Positions 1 to 6,212 of a DNA stretch of 6,352 nt are shown here, piece by piece (within the stretch, counting starts at the first letter, position 1; each line of letters begins with the position of its first letter). The translations under genes were made by a program, and so were the position numbers. The notes under the pieces were generated by a model. The model did not search any database. It was not told the origin of the DNA and saw nothing but the letters and a program-made list of their open reading frames with translations. Origin of the DNA: Deltaproteobacteria bacterium (GTDB lineage: Bacteria > Desulfobacterota > UBA8473); the NCBI GenBank assembly GCA_030623035.1, contig JAUXFK010000169.1, positions 1 to 6,352 on the forward strand, written 5' to 3'.

Positions 1-14
1 AAAATCAACTATTT

Positions 15-96
15 TTGTCTTGCCGGACTCGATCCGGCATCCAGAAGTCCCAAGAATCTTATTCCCTGGATTCCGGCTCTGTGGCCGGAATGACAA
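15..96. repeat. Inverted pair of REP-like palindromes (REPIN-like)
   Basis: Two related units of about 30 bases face each other. Read on the minus strand, 44 to 15 begins CTGGATGCCGGATCGAG; read on the plus strand, 66 to 96 begins CTGGATTCCGGCTCTG, and both end in a GACAA motif. They are separated by a 21-base spacer (45-65). Each is itself a hairpin: TGCCGGA (21-27) pairs with TCCGGCA (33-39), and ATTCCGGC (70-77) pairs with GCCGGAAT (84-91). Inverted pairs of this kind are typical extragenic palindromic repeats of bacterial genomes. An open reading frame runs through them into the downstream ATPase gene, but this is read-through and not protein. Confidence 0.8.
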
Positions 97-142
97 GTCG
101 CCTGGCGACAACGTAAAACTTGCTTCGCCTAAACGCGAGGGG
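97..142. repeat. Small palindromes in the leader of the ATPase gene
   Basis: An odd-centred perfect palindrome GTCGCC-T-GGCGAC lies at 97-109, directly after the REP pair, and a shorter TCGC/GCGA hairpin spans 125-138. GGGG at 139-142 could also pair with CCCC a few bases downstream. They may be a tail of the repeat element or part of the mRNA leader. I see no recognisable riboswitch or operator and no T-tract that would make any of them a terminator. Confidence 0.4.
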
Positions 143-199
143 TTTCAACCATCCCCGAGAGGGACAATAAAGCGTACTTTGTTTGATGGATTGAATAGT

Positions 200-1924
200 A
201 TGTATAAAAACTTTTTTGGTTTCAAAGAAAGACCTTTCAAGCTGGTTCCGAATCCTGCCTATCTCTATCTTAGCAGAAGTCATGAAGAGGCGCTCGCCCA
301 TCTTACATATGCTATTTCCCAGGGAGATGGCTTTGTGGAGATCACAGGAGAGGTAGGAACCGGTAAGACGACCATTTGCCGTTCGTTTCTCGGAAACCTG
401 GATGAAGCCACAGAGGCGGCTTATATCTTTAACCCGAAATTGGATTCAATACAGTTACTGAAGGCGATCAATGATGAATTTGGGATCAGCTCCGAATCGG
501 ATAATACGAAAGACCTTATCGATACCCTGAATGTTTTTCTAATGGAGAAGAAGGCAAAGGGGAAAAAGGTGATTCTGCTCATTGACGAAGCACAGAACCT
601 AAACAAAGAGGTATTGGAACAGCTAAGATTGCTTTCCAATCTGGAGACAGACATAGATAAACTCTTACAGATTATTCTCGTGGGGCAGCCCGAACTGGGA
701 GAGATGCTTGACTCCACCGAACTCAGACAGCTGGGACAAAGAATAACGCTTTGTTGCCATCTTACCCCTTTGACATATAAAGAGACAAGAGGATACATTA
801 AACACCGCATAAATATCGCCTCTCAAAGACCGGGAGCCAGGTTCAGCAGACTTGCCTTTCGTTATATATTTAAATATTCAGGAGGCATCCCCCGTTTGAT
901 TAATATTGCTTGTGATCGAGCGCTTCTTTTTGCCTTTGGACTGAATAGACATAAGATAACAGGAAGTATAGCAAGGAAGGCGATCATGGAATTGGCAAGC
1001 AGAGGGGATGTAAAACGTTACAGTATTCAGCAGAGAAACAAGCTAATGCTCTCTATTTCTTTAGCATGCATCGCATTCTTTTTGTTTATTTTTTACACTC
1101 CTAGAATTATCACGATGGATTCCCCTTCCAAAACGTCGATAAGCAAAAAAAATGAGACCCTTTATCGAGAACACTCAGACATGAAAACACCCATGGGAGC
1201 TATCGATGAAAAGGGGCTAATCGGAACAAAAGAGAAGAGGCTTACACAGGTGGAACCTGTTATGAAACCAAAAAAGAATTTGGCGGAGTTCCTTGAGGAG
1301 TTGGATGTAAATTTATCGAGATACATAGCCATTAGATATGCTTTGGACTTGTGGAATACGAGTTCTGAAATCACTTCATACCTGGATCAAACGATAGATG
1401 ATTTCACCTTTTTCCAACTTGTTGCAAAGCAAAATGGTCTTTTAATCCACCGCATTGAGAAAGATTTAGAAACCGTATGGAGATTAAATCTGCCTGCTAT
1501 ACTTGAGTTTTACCTCCCTGGCAGCCTGAGGCCCCTGTACCTTACGCTTTGCAGGATAGAAGACAACAGGATTACTTTAAAAGGTGGTGAAAAAGATGAT
1601 ACAATAGAAATTGAACTGCATGAGTTAGCGCCTTACTGGTCAGGCGAGGCTTATGTCTTATGGAAAAATTTTCGAACATATACCGGCACGATCCCACTGA
1701 ATGCCCCAATAGATTCCATAATAACTCTGAAGATCCATCTGCGGGATATTGGATTCAATGAAATTGAGATAAATCCCTTTTATGATGAGGAGACCCAAAA
1801 AGCAGTAAAGGTAATCCAGGAAAAACATGGTATACCCATAGATGGAGTTGTGGGTCCATTGACTAAGATCGTGCTTTACAATGAAAAAGAATCTTTGAAG
1901 ATACCTCATATTATAGGCAAATGA
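200..1924 (+). CDS. gspA: GspA/ExeA-like AAA ATPase with C-terminal peptidoglycan-binding domain
   Basis: This is an inner-membrane ATPase of the GspA/ExeA family; with GspB, known members help the type II secretion secretin assemble through the peptidoglycan. The 574-residue product starts MYKNFFGFKERPF, the usual family N-terminus. An AAA domain fills about residues 1-270: Walker A GEVGTGKTT (50-58), Walker B VILLIDEAQ (124-132), ILVGQPEL (160-167) and the GGIPRLIN region (228-235). One membrane helix lies at about 281-300. A mixed segment at about 375-495 is in the place of the C39-peptidase-like domain of ExeA, and a PG_binding_1 repeat follows at about 511-562, with the typical GIPIDGVVGPLT. 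I chose ATG 200 over an in-frame ATG at 20 because the extra 60 codons are REP repeat and leader. The ribosome site before 200 is weak. The gene name is by family and domain order; no other gsp gene is in view. Confidence 0.88.
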   Translation: MYKNFFGFKERPFKLVPNPAYLYLSRSHEEALAHLTYAISQGDGFVEITGEVGTGKTTICRSFLGNLDEATEAAYIFNPKLDSIQLLKAINDEFGISSESDNTKDLIDTLNVFLMEKKAKGKKVILLIDEAQNLNKEVLEQLRLLSNLETDIDKLLQIILVGQPELGEMLDSTELRQLGQRITLCCHLTPLTYKETRGYIKHRINIASQRPGARFSRLAFRYIFKYSGGIPRLINIACDRALLFAFGLNRHKITGSIARKAIMELASRGDVKRYSIQQRNKLMLSISLACIAFFLFIFYTPRIITMDSPSKTSISKKNETLYREHSDMKTPMGAIDEKGLIGTKEKRLTQVEPVMKPKKNLAEFLEELDVNLSRYIAIRYALDLWNTSSEITSYLDQTIDDFTFFQLVAKQNGLLIHRIEKDLETVWRLNLPAILEFYLPGSLRPLYLTLCRIEDNRITLKGGEKDDTIEIELHELAPYWSGEAYVLWKNFRTYTGTIPLNAPIDSIITLKIHLRDIGFNEIEINPFYDEETQKAVKVIQEKHGIPIDGVVGPLTKIVLYNEKESLKIPHIIGK

Positions 1925-2083
1925 TTTTGTGGGGCTAAAGAGTTTGTAATTGTTTCGCCAGATTTATTATTAAAACCTTTTGGCAATCGCTCAAAGGAAT
2001 TTCCGTCTGGGCAACCGTCCGTTAATCATTGAAAAGTGCGATACTCTTGGGATTACATAGAGATAAAGGGGTGTGCTTGAAAA
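1925..2083. other. Intergenic gap between the gspA-like and gspB-like genes
   Basis: These 159 bases hold no open frame of note on either strand. A TTGAAA sequence at about 2029 could be a -35 element for the downstream gene, but the matching -10 region is poor. I compared the stretch by eye with c-di-GMP riboswitch consensus sequences and saw no match. Whether the two flanking genes share one transcript cannot be told from this gap. Confidence 0.4.
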
Positions 2084-2755
2084 TTGAGTTCAATATTAAG
2101 GGCATTAAAGAAGCTTGAAGATGAGACTGCAAGGCAAAATGATTTTCCACGATGGCCGAAAACAATAGATAATATAAGGGCAGTAAACAAACCTGTAAAA
2201 CGAGCCTGGCTATCCAGTAAATCCTTTCTGATACTTTCCACTGCAATTATTATCGTTTTCTCCGGATGGCTACTATTATACGAAAGGCCGCACTTTATCA
2301 AAAGCCCTTCCCCTGAAATTGTACCTTCCAGGCCGGAAGAGAAAGAGGAGGAAGTGGATACCGTATCTCTCTTCGAGACAAAGGGGAGGAATACAAAGCC
2401 CGTTTTCGAAACAACATCAGATCTTCTTCAAAAAAAATCGAAAAGGCCAGAGGCGCTTTCGCAGGACACTTCCATTTTGAAGGATAGTGCGGATGCGTAT
2501 AAATCCGCAAACAAAGAACCAAAGCCTGCGGCATTAAAACAACCTGATACTTTAAAACAGGTCTTAGATTCAGAGTTGGAACTGCAGGCAATCGCATGGT
2601 CAATTGATCCAAATGAACGTATAGCTGTCATAAACGGTCAGATCGTAAAAGAGGGAGAATCTATTGAAGAGTTTTTTATTGTACGTATAAGCAGTGAATC
2701 CGTAGTCGTTAAAAGGGGAGCGAAAGAATGGGAGTTGATATTCAGACTCAATTAA
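2084..2755 (+). CDS. gspB: GspB-like type II secretion accessory protein
   Basis: This 223-residue protein is a GspB family member, the expected partner of the GspA-like ATPase just upstream. The start is a TTG at 2084, chosen because it gives the conserved N-terminus MSSILRALKKLEDE; an AAAGGGG sequence about 12 bases ahead is a somewhat distant ribosome site. Residues 1-45 are cytoplasmic and basic, one membrane helix spans about 47-66, and a charged, low-complexity proline/lysine/glutamate linker follows (about 70-160). The periplasmic T2SSB-type domain occupies about 165-221, including LELQAIAWS and VINGQIVKEGESIEEF. In the characterised Aeromonas system GspA and GspB form an inner-membrane complex that lets the secretin pass the cell wall. 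That role is inferred here from family and adjacency. Confidence 0.85.
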   Translation: MSSILRALKKLEDETARQNDFPRWPKTIDNIRAVNKPVKRAWLSSKSFLILSTAIIIVFSGWLLLYERPHFIKSPSPEIVPSRPEEKEEEVDTVSLFETKGRNTKPVFETTSDLLQKKSKRPEALSQDTSILKDSADAYKSANKEPKPAALKQPDTLKQVLDSELELQAIAWSIDPNERIAVINGQIVKEGESIEEFFIVRISSESVVVKRGAKEWELIFRLN

Positions 2756-2793
2756 TTGTCAATAATAATCGCTTATCTATGGTGTAAATTTTG

Positions 2794-3810
2794 ATGTCAA
2801 ATATAGAACCATGTCCTGAATTAATCTGGTTTGCAACCAATCGGTGCAATCTGAATTGCATTTATTGTTGTAACAGCAATGACCCGGATAACCTAAACGA
2901 GCTTTCAACTGAAGAAGCCAGAGAGCTAATCGAACAGGTTGCAGATTTTTCTAAATATTTTGTTATTATTGGTGGGGAACCTTTGTTGAGAGAGGATATA
3001 TTTGAGTTATTTGATTACGCTCATACACTGGGACTTCCCTGTAGTATCATTACCAAAGGAACGAACATGAAAAAGATATGGGCAAAGGAGATGGCCGGGA
3101 AAAATGTGCTGGTTAATATTGCCCTTGATGCTCTAAGCAGAGATATTTGTGATAAGTTAAGCCGGAGAGAAGGCACCTGCGATAAGACAAAAGAAGCAAT
3201 CGATACCTGTCTTAAAGCGGGTATCCTTCAAGGAATAACATGTACCCTGACAAAGGCAAACGCAGAAGAAACCCTCGACATTATGGATTTTGCCGCAGAA
3301 CTGGGAGTAGAAGGATGCTGGATGAATTTACGCCCGCAAGGAAGAGGCATGGAAGTATATCGTGAGTTGGCCTTAATGGGTCATGAGTTCGAAGAGTATT
3401 TAAATAATTTTTACCGCAGGGCAAGGGAAATCAATAAAAGAACCGGCCTTAACTTTTATGTTTATGATCCCATATATTGCCGCATACTTTCCCAGCATGA
3501 AGACCAGACATCTCGGATATGTGGGATGGGAAGGTATTTAAATGTAAAGGCAAATGGCGATGTAATCGTTTGTCTTTTTGCAGACCTCAAGGTTGGAAAT
3601 ATCAGAGAAAAGACACTTAAAGAGATATGGTCAGAGGTTGTTTCCAACCGTTTTTTTAATGAGATTCATGATCCCAAAAACCTTAAAGGTGCCTGTGGAG
3701 AATGCGCTTATAATTATATTTGCGGAGGATGCAGAGTTAGAGCATACCAGCTAACCGGCGACTGGTTCGCTTCAGATCCTGTGTGTTATCTAACGCAAGT
3801 GAGCACCTAA
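2794..3810 (+). CDS. Radical SAM/SPASM domain enzyme, substrate unknown
   Basis: The 338-residue protein is a radical S-adenosylmethionine enzyme with a C-terminal SPASM domain carrying auxiliary iron-sulfur clusters. The N-terminal cluster motif is CNLNCIYC (C18, C22, C25), followed by the GGEP SAM-binding motif (60-63). The C-terminal cysteines fit the SPASM pattern: C243, a glycine followed four residues later by C260, then C301-x2-C304-x5-C310-x2-C313 and C331. The end, CGGCRVRAYQLTGDW then DPVC, resembles NirJ/AhbC haem-pathway enzymes and PqqE, so porphyrin-side-chain chemistry or peptide modification are both possible. No haem gene or precursor peptide is nearby. It begins 38 bases after the gspB-like stop, so co-transcription is plausible. 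I prefer ATG 2794 to TTG 2791; the ribosome site (GGTG, 2781-2784) is weak. Confidence 0.85.
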   Translation: MSNIEPCPELIWFATNRCNLNCIYCCNSNDPDNLNELSTEEARELIEQVADFSKYFVIIGGEPLLREDIFELFDYAHTLGLPCSIITKGTNMKKIWAKEMAGKNVLVNIALDALSRDICDKLSRREGTCDKTKEAIDTCLKAGILQGITCTLTKANAEETLDIMDFAAELGVEGCWMNLRPQGRGMEVYRELALMGHEFEEYLNNFYRRAREINKRTGLNFYVYDPIYCRILSQHEDQTSRICGMGRYLNVKANGDVIVCLFADLKVGNIREKTLKEIWSEVVSNRFFNEIHDPKNLKGACGECAYNYICGGCRVRAYQLTGDWFASDPVCYLTQVST

Positions 3811-3928
3811 ACCGCCTCTCCCCTTTCCTCTTCACATATTCTAAAATGTCCTAAAAAAATCGAATCATTGTAGACAAAATCCCTTGATTATTCGTCATAG
3901 GAGATAAACAAAAAATCAAATTCAACAA
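3811..3928. other. Intergenic region before the sigma factor gene, probable promoter region
   Basis: These 118 bases separate the radical SAM gene from the sigma factor unit and are the likely place of its promoter. The stretch is AT-rich and I see no clear sigma-70 or ECF-type -35/-10 pair, and no terminator hairpin for the upstream gene. A GGAG at 3900-3903 is about 25 bases from the next start, too far to act as a normal ribosome site. Confidence 0.35.
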
Positions 3929-4567
3929 ATGGTAGCAATTTTGAAGCCAAATCGACGATACAACGAAGCAGATACATCCGATAAAGAGTATCAAGTAGCC
4001 AATTTGGCGAAAGCGGCCAGGACAGGGGATAGGGAGTCCTTTGAAAAACTTGTAACACTTTTTCAAGAGAAGATTTTTCAGATGGTCTATTATCGTACTT
4101 TTTCACAGATGGATGCAGAGGATCTGACGCAAGAGATTTTTCTAAAAGCCTTCAGGAGTATACAAAATCTAAAAGAAGCCCATTATTTTAAATCCTGGCT
4201 TTTCAGCATTGCCGTAAATCGGATACGTGATTTCAAAAGAAAGAAACAGATTCTTGCCTTTGTCGGTATCGATAATAGGGGGCAAGGGTTTGAGGAGGTT
4301 GAAAGAAAAATCTACGATACCCCTCAGGCAGATAACAACCTATTTAAACAGGAGTTTTGGGAGTGCCTTGGGCTTTTCGTAAAAAAGCTGAGCCATTGGG
4401 AACGGGAGGTGTTTCTTTTGAGGTTTCTTGATGAGCTTAGTATAAGGGAAATCGCTCAGAGTATTAATAAAAGTGAGAGTACGGTTAAAACCCATCTTTA
4501 CCGAGCCATTCATAAATTTAAAGGGGATACAAATCTCGTTCGTCTCTTACAAGGAGAAAGACGATGA
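3929..4567 (+). CDS. ECF (RpoE-like) RNA polymerase sigma factor
   Basis: This 212-residue protein is an extracytoplasmic-function sigma factor. Region 2 spans about residues 37-105, with the characteristic DAEDLTQEIFLKAF (62-75) and the KSWLFSIAVNRIRDFKRKK segment (88-106) that contributes to -10 recognition in the family. Region 4 is at about 143-200, with a helix-turn-helix including SIREIAQSINKSESTVKTHL (171-190) that reads the -35. It is tied to a membrane anti-sigma factor through an ATGA overlap of start and stop codons, as in many sigma/anti-sigma pairs. The start at ATG 3929 is the first in frame after a stop at 3905 and lacks a good ribosome site, so a later TTG (3941) remains possible. 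The ECF subgroup cannot be assigned by eye. Confidence 0.92.
   Translation: MVAILKPNRRYNEADTSDKEYQVANLAKAARTGDRESFEKLVTLFQEKIFQMVYYRTFSQMDAEDLTQEIFLKAFRSIQNLKEAHYFKSWLFSIAVNRIRDFKRKKQILAFVGIDNRGQGFEEVERKIYDTPQADNNLFKQEFWECLGLFVKKLSHWEREVFLLRFLDELSIREIAQSINKSESTVKTHLYRAIHKFKGDTNLVRLLQGERR
4551..4556 (+). promoter_or_regulatory. Ribosome binding site of the anti-sigma factor
   Basis: AAGGAG lies 7 bases ahead of ATG 4564, inside the end of the sigma factor gene. With the 4-base ATGA overlap this supports translational coupling of the two proteins. Confidence 0.8.
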
Positions 4568-5121
4568 GTCAAAAAGAGGAATTACATTTAAATGAGCAGC
4601 AGATAATCCAGGCAGTTGTGGATGTGACCGATCTGCCATTTTCATTGCAGGATCATCTTAATACATGTCCTATGTGTCTTGCCCAAAAGGAGCGGTTTTC
4701 AGGTCTTCTTTCGCAATTGGGCCATAAGTCAAAGGTCTTATCACCTACTTACAGAAAAAGGGTGACCCTGACTGAGGCAAACGGTACTAAAAGCCCCTGG
4801 TTGTGGGCATGGAATTGGCAAAGGCTTCTTGTTGCAGGTCTGAGTTGTGCGATGGTTCTCGCTGTTTTATGGTGGGCCTCGCCGTTTAAAATACCCCCTG
4901 AGTGGCAAGAGTCCAAAGCGTACTATGAGATGTGGGAGGATTATCGAATGATGGCTGAAATTGTTTGGCTGGAAGAACATGCTCTTCCACAGGTATATTT
5001 TGATATTTCCGGTGAATCCGCCCCTCTTATTAGTGAGGAATTTATTCAGTTCCTTATCCCCCATATTCAAAACGATGCTTTTCATCAATTTAAAACAAAG
5101 GAGGTACAATATGTTGTTTAG
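4564..5121 (+). CDS. Zinc-finger membrane anti-sigma factor
   Basis: This 185-residue protein is a likely anti-sigma factor holding the upstream ECF sigma at the membrane. The N-terminal cytoplasmic part carries H31-x3-C35-x2-C38 (HLNTCPMC), the zinc-binding motif of the ZAS anti-sigma domain. One membrane helix spans about residues 88-106, after a tryptophan-rich WLWAWNW stretch. The remaining roughly 75 residues would be periplasmic; I do not recognise a family in them. They contain a glutamate/tyrosine-rich stretch (YYEMWEDYRMMAE, 120-132) and end ...EVQYVV. The gene overlaps its upstream neighbour by 4 bases and its downstream neighbour by 11, so the three are almost certainly made together. 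The anti-sigma role is inferred from motif, topology and context. Confidence 0.85.
   Translation: MSQKEELHLNEQQIIQAVVDVTDLPFSLQDHLNTCPMCLAQKERFSGLLSQLGHKSKVLSPTYRKRVTLTEANGTKSPWLWAWNWQRLLVAGLSCAMVLAVLWWASPFKIPPEWQESKAYYEMWEDYRMMAEIVWLEEHALPQVYFDISGESAPLISEEFIQFLIPHIQNDAFHQFKTKEVQYVV
5100..5104 (+). promoter_or_regulatory. Strong ribosome binding site deciding the start of the Spy/CpxP-like gene
   Basis: GGAGG sits 6 bases ahead of ATG 5111. It rules out an earlier in-frame ATG at 4961, which would add 50 codons lying entirely over the anti-sigma gene and would bury the signal peptide. Confidence 0.88.
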
Positions 5122-5572
5122 AAAAATTATGTTACTATTATTTTCTCTTTGCCTTGTATTCTTATGGGTTCTTGTTCCTACCATTTCCATGGGCGATGAT
5201 ATCCTTCCAGGTAAATGGTGGCATATGCCTAGAGTGGCTAAAAAGCTTGAGTTAAGTAAAGAAGAAAAAAAAGAATTAGACGACCTTTTTGTAAAGAGTC
5301 GCCGCAGGCTCATCGATCTAAAGAGTACGATAGAAAAAGAGCGGTTCGAACTGGAAAACCTGCTTGAAAGCGAGACATTGGATGAAACCGCTACAATGGA
5401 GCAGTTTAAGAAGCTCGAAAAAGCTCGGGAGGATCTTTCTACTGAAAGATTTTCGTTTCTTCTTAAGGTAAGAAAATATTTAGGATTTGGGCGTTATCAG
5501 TATCTTAAGACGTTTTTTGGGGAACATCAAATGAGAAAACGTCATGAACAAGGCATGCGTCAAAAGCCATAA
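5111..5572 (+). CDS. Exported Spy/CpxP-like helical protein
   Basis: The 153-residue product has an N-terminal signal peptide: basic MLFRK, a hydrophobic core to about residue 23, and likely cleavage near 26-28. The mature part is nearly all charged helix. The LELSKEEKKELDDLF segment (46-60) followed by long Glu/Arg/Lys-rich helices matches the pattern of periplasmic Spy/CpxP/ZraP-type proteins, which act as chaperones, stress-response modulators or metal-binding proteins; the related fold of CnrX is a metal sensor for an ECF sigma system. Histidines and methionines occur at WWHMP (36-40) and in the tail HQMRKRHEQGM (139-149), which could bind metal. The gene overlaps the anti-sigma gene by 11 bases, so it probably serves the same circuit. 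Family placement is by pattern and context only. Confidence 0.78.
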   Translation: MLFRKIMLLLFSLCLVFLWVLVPTISMGDDILPGKWWHMPRVAKKLELSKEEKKELDDLFVKSRRRLIDLKSTIEKERFELENLLESETLDETATMEQFKKLEKAREDLSTERFSFLLKVRKYLGFGRYQYLKTFFGEHQMRKRHEQGMRQKP

Positions 5573-5593
5573 TTTGTCAGACTGTTGTTTAAA

Positions 5594-5774
5594 TAGTGTC
5601 CATCCGGAAATGAGCAATATTGTTCAAGGTCAAGGAAGAAGAAGAGATTAAAATTTGAGCCTGACACCAGAGGGATATGCCCGCCCTGTGGAATCCCCAT
5701 AGGGGTTCGCAAGGCGAAATTCCACGGGGAAGGCGCAGAGATTGGGCAAAAGGGCCATTTCTGGATGGACACTA
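5594..5774. mobile_element. MITE with 17-base terminal inverted repeats flanked by TA
   Basis: The element ends in GTGTCCATCCGGAAATG on the left (5596-5612) and CATTTCTGGATGGACAC on the right (5756-5772), inverted repeats matching at 16 of 17 positions. A TA dinucleotide flanks both sides, so the TA-to-TA span is 181 bases. It encodes no transposase; a 70-codon frame across it on the minus strand is only read-through. TA duplication is the habit of IS630/Tc1-mariner elements, so a related full-length element elsewhere in the genome could have moved it, but the family is not proven. It lies between two convergent genes, 21 bases after the Spy-like stop codon and 7 bases from the end of the small membrane protein gene. 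Confidence 0.85.
5684..5729. repeat. Perfect three-way stem junction in the MITE core
   Basis: An outer 11-pair stem (CCCTGTGGAAT at 5684-5694 with ATTCCACGGGG at 5719-5729, one T-G wobble) encloses two hairpins placed end to end: CCCC-ATA-GGGG (5695-5705) and TTCGC-AAG-GCGAA (5706-5718). No base is left unpaired at the junction and both loops are three bases. TGCCC at 5678-5682 can pair with GGGCA at 5744-5748 to add an outer stem. It could form in single-stranded DNA or in RNA from either strand. No T-tract follows, so it is not a standard rho-independent terminator, although it may slow polymerase between the convergent genes. Confidence 0.8.
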
Positions 5775-5781
5775 ACTATTA

Positions 5782-5964
5782 TTAGCCGGGCATTAATGCT
5801 TTTAGCCCGTCAACTATCTTCTTAACTGCAAAACCAAGCAATGACAAGCCAGCCCCTATGACAATCAATGCAATACCAGGAAAAAACATATCAGGCTGAA
5901 ATGCAGTAAAAGCTCCCATACAAAGGCCAATAATTCCTAACAAGATGATGATATAGAATAACAT
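5782..5964 (-). CDS. Small two-helix membrane protein, function unknown
   Basis: This 60-residue protein is almost wholly hydrophobic. A first membrane helix covers about residues 2-21 and a second about 28-47, joined by a short FQPDMFFP loop, and the tail is short and basic-amphipathic (KKIVDGLKALMPG, 48-60). The start ATG at 5964 is preceded at 7 bases by GGAGGG (minus strand), a strong ribosome site, which argues that this is a real gene despite its size. I do not recognise the family; a toxin-like or stress-type small membrane protein, or a piece of a membrane complex, are open guesses. It faces the sigma factor unit, with the MITE between them, and would have its own promoter in the AT-rich DNA to its right. 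Confidence 0.75.
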   Translation of the reverse strand: MLFYIIILLGIIGLCMGAFTAFQPDMFFPGIALIVIGAGLSLLGFAVKKIVDGLKALMPG

Positions 5965-5971
5965 AAAAAAT

Positions 5972-5977
5972 CCCTCC
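5972..5977 (-). promoter_or_regulatory. Ribosome binding site of the small membrane protein
   Basis: The plus-strand CCCTCC reads GGAGGG on the minus strand, 7 bases before the ATG. It is the main support for translation of the 60-residue frame. Confidence 0.85.
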
Positions 5978-6212
5978 TTTTTTTGTTCACACTGAGTGAT
6001 TTCCTTTTATGGTTATACTTTGAATATATTTTTTGCATCTTACTCTCTTGTGGCATTTTCCTAACACTTGATCATGCTTATCCGCTTTGTTAAGAACTTA
6101 TCCCCTGAAAAATCATTTGCATGGCTGTTTAAAAGGAAAGGATAAATTTATGCTTTATATACCCTGTAGTAAAATGAAAAGCAAGATAAAATTAGGTATT
6201 CAGTTTTTTTTG
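5978..6212. other. AT-rich non-coding stretch
   Basis: Together with the repeat tract that follows, this forms a gap of over 300 bases without a supported gene. It should carry the promoter of the minus-strand small membrane protein gene; TATAAC on the minus strand (6017-6012) is a possible -10 but has no convincing -35 partner. A 36-codon plus-strand frame (6150-6260) has a fair ribosome site (GGAAAGGA, 6135-6142) but its second half reads through repeat sequence, so I do not call it a gene. No RNA gene or terminator is recognisable. Confidence 0.45.

Noticed and set aside
20..199. In-frame N-terminal extension of the gspA-like protein
   Set aside because: It translates REP repeats and leader palindromes, and the family N-terminus (MYKNFFGF) begins at 200.
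421..810. 129-residue minus-strand open frame inside the gspA-like gene
   Set aside because: It is a shadow of the ATPase coding sequence, serine-rich and without any family resemblance.
1925..2083. Possible riboswitch or promoter ahead of the gspB-like gene
   Set aside because: GGGCAACC looked a little like part of a c-di-GMP aptamer, but the rest of the consensus is absent; TTGAAA lacks a good -10 partner.
4961..5110. Longer start for the Spy/CpxP-like protein
   Set aside because: The 50 additional codons overlap the anti-sigma gene, lack a ribosome site and would hide a good signal peptide; GGAGG points to ATG 5111.
4867..5313. 148-residue minus-strand open frame
   Set aside because: It lies opposite two well-supported genes that overlap properly and has no recognisable motif.
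5684..5729. Rho-independent terminator
   Set aside because: The stems are strong but no T-tract follows on either strand, so the structure is better explained as the MITE core.
5560..5772. 70-residue minus-strand open frame
   Set aside because: It is a read through the MITE, ends in its inverted repeats, and shows no start signal or protein-like character.
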